A stretch of 31,687 nt of DNA from Terana coerulea (lineage: Eukaryota > Basidiomycota > Agaricomycetes > Polyporales > Phanerochaetaceae), in the NCBI GenBank assembly GCA_024811115.1, contig JAKOGH010000515.1, positions 1-31,687 on the forward strand, in the 5' to 3' direction. Shown piece after piece: positions 28,985-31,687 of this stretch. The translations under genes and the position numbers were made by a program. How positions within the stretch are numbered: the stretch's first letter is position 1; each line of letters opens with the position of its first letter. The notes under the pieces are model-generated. The model was not told where the DNA came from. It searched no databases and saw nothing but the letters and a program-made list of their open reading frames with translations.

Positions 28985-31687
28985 TTACGCCCTTCTCAAG
29001 TTCAAGCTCCATTGAGAATTTGCCAATTTACTGTAGACCAACTATTTCAATGTTGACACTCGCAATCCGTTCGATAATGAGCTGAGCCACCTGATCGCCA
29101 ATTTAACTACAAAGTCAAAGTTGCTGTTGTTTACAAGGGTTATTTGTATCTTGTCTTTGTAGTCGCAGTCAATCACTTTGGTAACTGCTTCAACTCTTTT
29201 GTTAGAAAGTCGGTTGCACGATGTAATACAGCCACAAGTTCCACTCAGCAGCTAGATTTTAATGCTGATAGGCACTATTGTCTGCGAGTTGGATTTAACT
29301 GTGTGGTTGTGATAGGCATGCAGCGTAAGTCCAGCTGCTCCTTTGGAGATGCGAGTAGGGGTTTGACTGCTAATAAGTTCGATTTAAAGTGTAGAGTCCT
29401 GCTGTAATAGCATCAGAGTAACATCCTTTTCGAACTCAACTGCTCATGCAGCTTGTCGGTTTTGTCTGAGATAGTCTTGAACAGCTTGCTTAGTGTTTTG
29501 ACGTTGTCCTCATTTTCCCAAGTGACTTCATTGTGTCCGTAGCCCTTCTATTGAACCAGATATTGAGTTTTCTTACTGCGTTGGCAGTGTTGTAAGATCT
29601 TCTCAACTTCCCATTCTTCCTGTCCTTTAACCATGACTGGCTTAGGTATTAAGGGCTTTTGGCCTGGTATGAAAGGTTTGTTGTAAGTGGCTAGCTTGCT
29701 GGCGTGGAATACTGGGTGCATAGCGCCGGTAGCGTGATGGCATTTTGACCTTGAAGGTGAGAGCAGACAACTGTTCGATTATCTCGAATGGTCCCTCATA
29801 CTATGGGTTTAATACATGCTCCGTGGTCTGGTAATCCCATAAGTTGATAAGCACTTTGTCTCCAACTTTAAACAGCACGTTTTGGACGCCCTGGTCGTAG
29901 TACCACTTCATACACTCAGCAGCTAAGGTTAGAGCAGCTTTCGCCTGCTCTTGGGCTTCATGTCGCTGTTTCATGATGTCGTTGAGGTCTATGCTCTTGA
30001 CCTGCTTAACTAGTGTAGGACCTGCTCGAAGATGTCGACTGTATTCCAAAAGAATGGTGTCTCCTTGGTTCCTTCGTGTGCCCGGTTATTGTACGCGAAC
30101 TCCGCTGTACTCAACAATATAGACCAGTTATCAAGGTTGTAGTCCACATAGCACCAAAGATACTGTTCCAGAATCTGATTCACACGTTCGGTTTGACCGT
30201 CCGTCTATGGATGATATGCCGTAGACATTGCCGAATTGATACCAAGTAGCTTGCACCATTGCTGGAATAGTTCCACTGCAAACTGAGTTCTTCGATCCGA
30301 TATGATCTAAAGTGGCAGCCCATACAAGGAATAGACTCTGTTGTATAGTAGTTGTGACAAGTCTCTTGCCAAGAACTCATTGGTGATTGCATAAAAGTGC
30401 GCTTGCTTGATAAGTCGACATACGACAACACAGATAGTGTTGTATCCTTCCGACTCTGGTAACTGAGTGATGAGGTCGATTGATATGATTTCACATGGCC
30501 CATGAGGCACAGGGTTCGGCATTAATGGTCTATAGGGCTGCTGTGGGCGATTTTTCATCCGCTGACACATATTACAACCCGTAACATAGTTCTTGACAAA
30601 TATTGACATGCCCGGCCACCAATAGTTTCTAGAGACTAGTTCGTACGTTTTCCACCTGCCAGAGTGTCCGGCTGATGGTAAGTCGTGATGAATTTGTACA
30701 ATTCGTCGTCGTGAAATGATCATTTGTTGATGTAGGGATATAGATCTTGCCATGGAACAGTAGTAATCCGTTCTTGTAGTTTCATTCCTTGAGGCTTTTT
30801 CCAAACTCTAGGTCCTGACTTTAATAATGACTTGTAGCCCTTTGTAACATCATCTGATAGCAATGCTTCCTTGACCTCAATTAGGATTTGGTCGTTGTTA
30901 ACAGGCGCTTCATGGGAAGCCTCGACAGCCCCGATGGCGAAATATTCCGGTTTGAGCAAATTTGGTCTTGGTTGTCGAGCTTTACCCCCTCCTCATGATC
31001 TGGCCTCCTGGACAGAGGGTCTTCAGCTTATTGTCTTTCCAGGCTTGTGATGTAGTGAATAGTTGAATCGCGTGAGGGAGCAAAGCCCATCAGCGCTTGT
31101 GTCCGTGTCAACTTTTGGGCCGTTCTGAAGTAAGTCAGATTCTGACCATACTTTTAAACGTTCCAGATGTCCTCCAAGTAGTGTCTGTACTCTTCTAATG
31201 CTTTTATGATTGCGAGCAACTCTTTGTCGTAAATCTTATAATTATTCGTGTACGTTGAGTGACTTCGAGTGGAAGGCTACGGGGTGCCACATTTCATCAG
31301 CAGGATCCTGTTGCGACAGCACTGCACCAATTGCAAAGTCGCTTGCATCGGTTAACAGTCTGAATGGGTTCTCATCATCCGGAATACGTAGTATGAGTGC
31401 CGTGGTAAAGGCTGTTTTCGCTTCAAAAGCTACCTGCTGATCGGCTTCAAACCCAAGTTGATCTTTCTTCGTTAGATCTGTGAGTGGCCGGCTAACTTGG
31501 CGAAGTCTTTAACAAACCTGTGATAGAAGTTTGCAAAGCCTAAGAAAGCCTGAATGTGTTTGACCTTGTAGGTAAGTTTTTCCACAAGAACTCCTGACAC
31601 CTTTGCAGGATCCATCGCAACGCTTGTTTTTCGGAGATAATCATGCCAAGATAGTCAATCCGGTCTTTCTCAAAGAAACATTTCTCT
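28985..31687 (-). pseudogene. Gypsy element B: RT end, RNase H, integrase, chromodomain, dUTPase-like
   Basis: The element enters from the right edge. RT ends with EKCFFEKDRIDYLGMIIS (about 31680-31630). RNase H has IYDKELLAIIKALEEYRHYL (about 31240-31180). Integrase zinc finger and core are at 30690-30180: HHDLPSAGHSGRWKTYELVS, CNMCQRMKNR, catalytic Asp in ISIDLITQLPE, then SDRRTQF and TDGQTERVNQILEQYL in another frame. A basic C-terminal part with GVQNVLFKVGDKVLINLWDY (about 29870) follows. Next is a chromodomain, EEWEVEKILQHCQRSKKTQY...KGYGHNEVTWENED (about 29610-29500). A dUTPase-like domain closes it. Stops such as HP-stop-TDGQ fit CAG to TAG, and frames shift several times, so it is dead. 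Confidence 0.9.
29030..29400 (-). pseudogene. dUTPase-like domain at the C terminus of Gypsy element B
   Basis: Three frames together show the order of trimeric dUTPase motifs. Motif I is SKGAAGLTLHAY (29315-29350) followed by QTIVPISIKI. A motif II remnant, TSCNRLSNK, lies near 29205-29230. Motif III is VIDCDYKDKIQITLVNNS (about 29125-29176). Motif IV is GDQVAQLIIERIASVNIEIV (about 29040-29099), after a one-base frame change. The Gly-rich motif V is not visible. The enzyme family hydrolyses dUTP to dUMP. In retroelements it would limit uracil incorporation during reverse transcription. This copy is broken by stops and frameshifts. It sits between the chromodomain and the polypurine tract. 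Confidence 0.8.

Overview
The window is a fungal chromosome segment, most likely from a mushroom-forming basidiomycete (Agaricomycetes; Polyporales is a guess). The reasons are a multi-intron secreted thaumatin-like gene with 14-16 nt micro-exons, a Plavaka-type transposase, a DUF6532-like gene, and chromodomain Ty3/Gypsy and Ty1/Copia retrotransposons. It splits into a relatively GC-rich left third (1-9300) and an AT-rich right part made almost wholly of nested, decayed transposons.

Left third. Three promoter-like modules share one geometry: a 17-nt palindrome GTTTATT-N3-AATAAAC lies about 40 nt upstream of a TATA box (134-150/84-92 on minus, 640-656/697-704 on plus, 8273-8289/8328-8333 on plus). 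The two plus-strand modules each lead into a pyrimidine-rich, non-coding tandem-repeat body and then a conserved block of about 125 nt (1323-1453 and 9082-9206). That block can fold into a closed multi-helix structure. The two repeat bodies are unrelated in sequence. In the 8460-9060 body each unit holds two hairpins of the same design, and the paired arms of the second hairpin change in compensation between units. I read this as a family of repeat-bodied structured RNAs that I cannot match to anything known. It is the best candidate for an undescribed system here. Between the modules lie a small TA-flanked MITE (3551-3730), one convincing protein gene (5041-5970, nine exons, secreted thaumatin-like/glycopeptide) and a doubtful Gly/Ser-rich secreted ORF.

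Middle (9.3-19 kb). Two copies of a hAT-like MITE with TIR TAGTGTTGCC and termini built from iterated GGTTCG/CGAACC flank a larger unit. That unit holds a Plavaka-like transposase pseudogene (minus, 10762-14097), head to head across about 150 bp with an RS-rich, DUF6532-like pseudogene (plus, 14251-16878). Inverted clusters of CTAC motifs at the outer ends suggest that the two genes belong to one element.

Right (19-31.7 kb). A full-length but dead Copia element (19037-25037, TSD TAGTT) has another hAT-like MITE inside its 5' LTR. After it come the 3' half of a minus-strand chromovirus (about 26237-28447) and a second minus-strand Gypsy element entering from the right edge. This second element ends in chromodomain, dUTPase-like domain, polypurine tract and LTR, and its LTR interrupts the RNase H of the first.

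Many nonsense codons in the transposons are explained by C-to-T or G-to-A changes, and one MITE copy shows systematic CpG to TpG/CpA change relative to the other. Both point to methylation-linked or RIP-like mutation.
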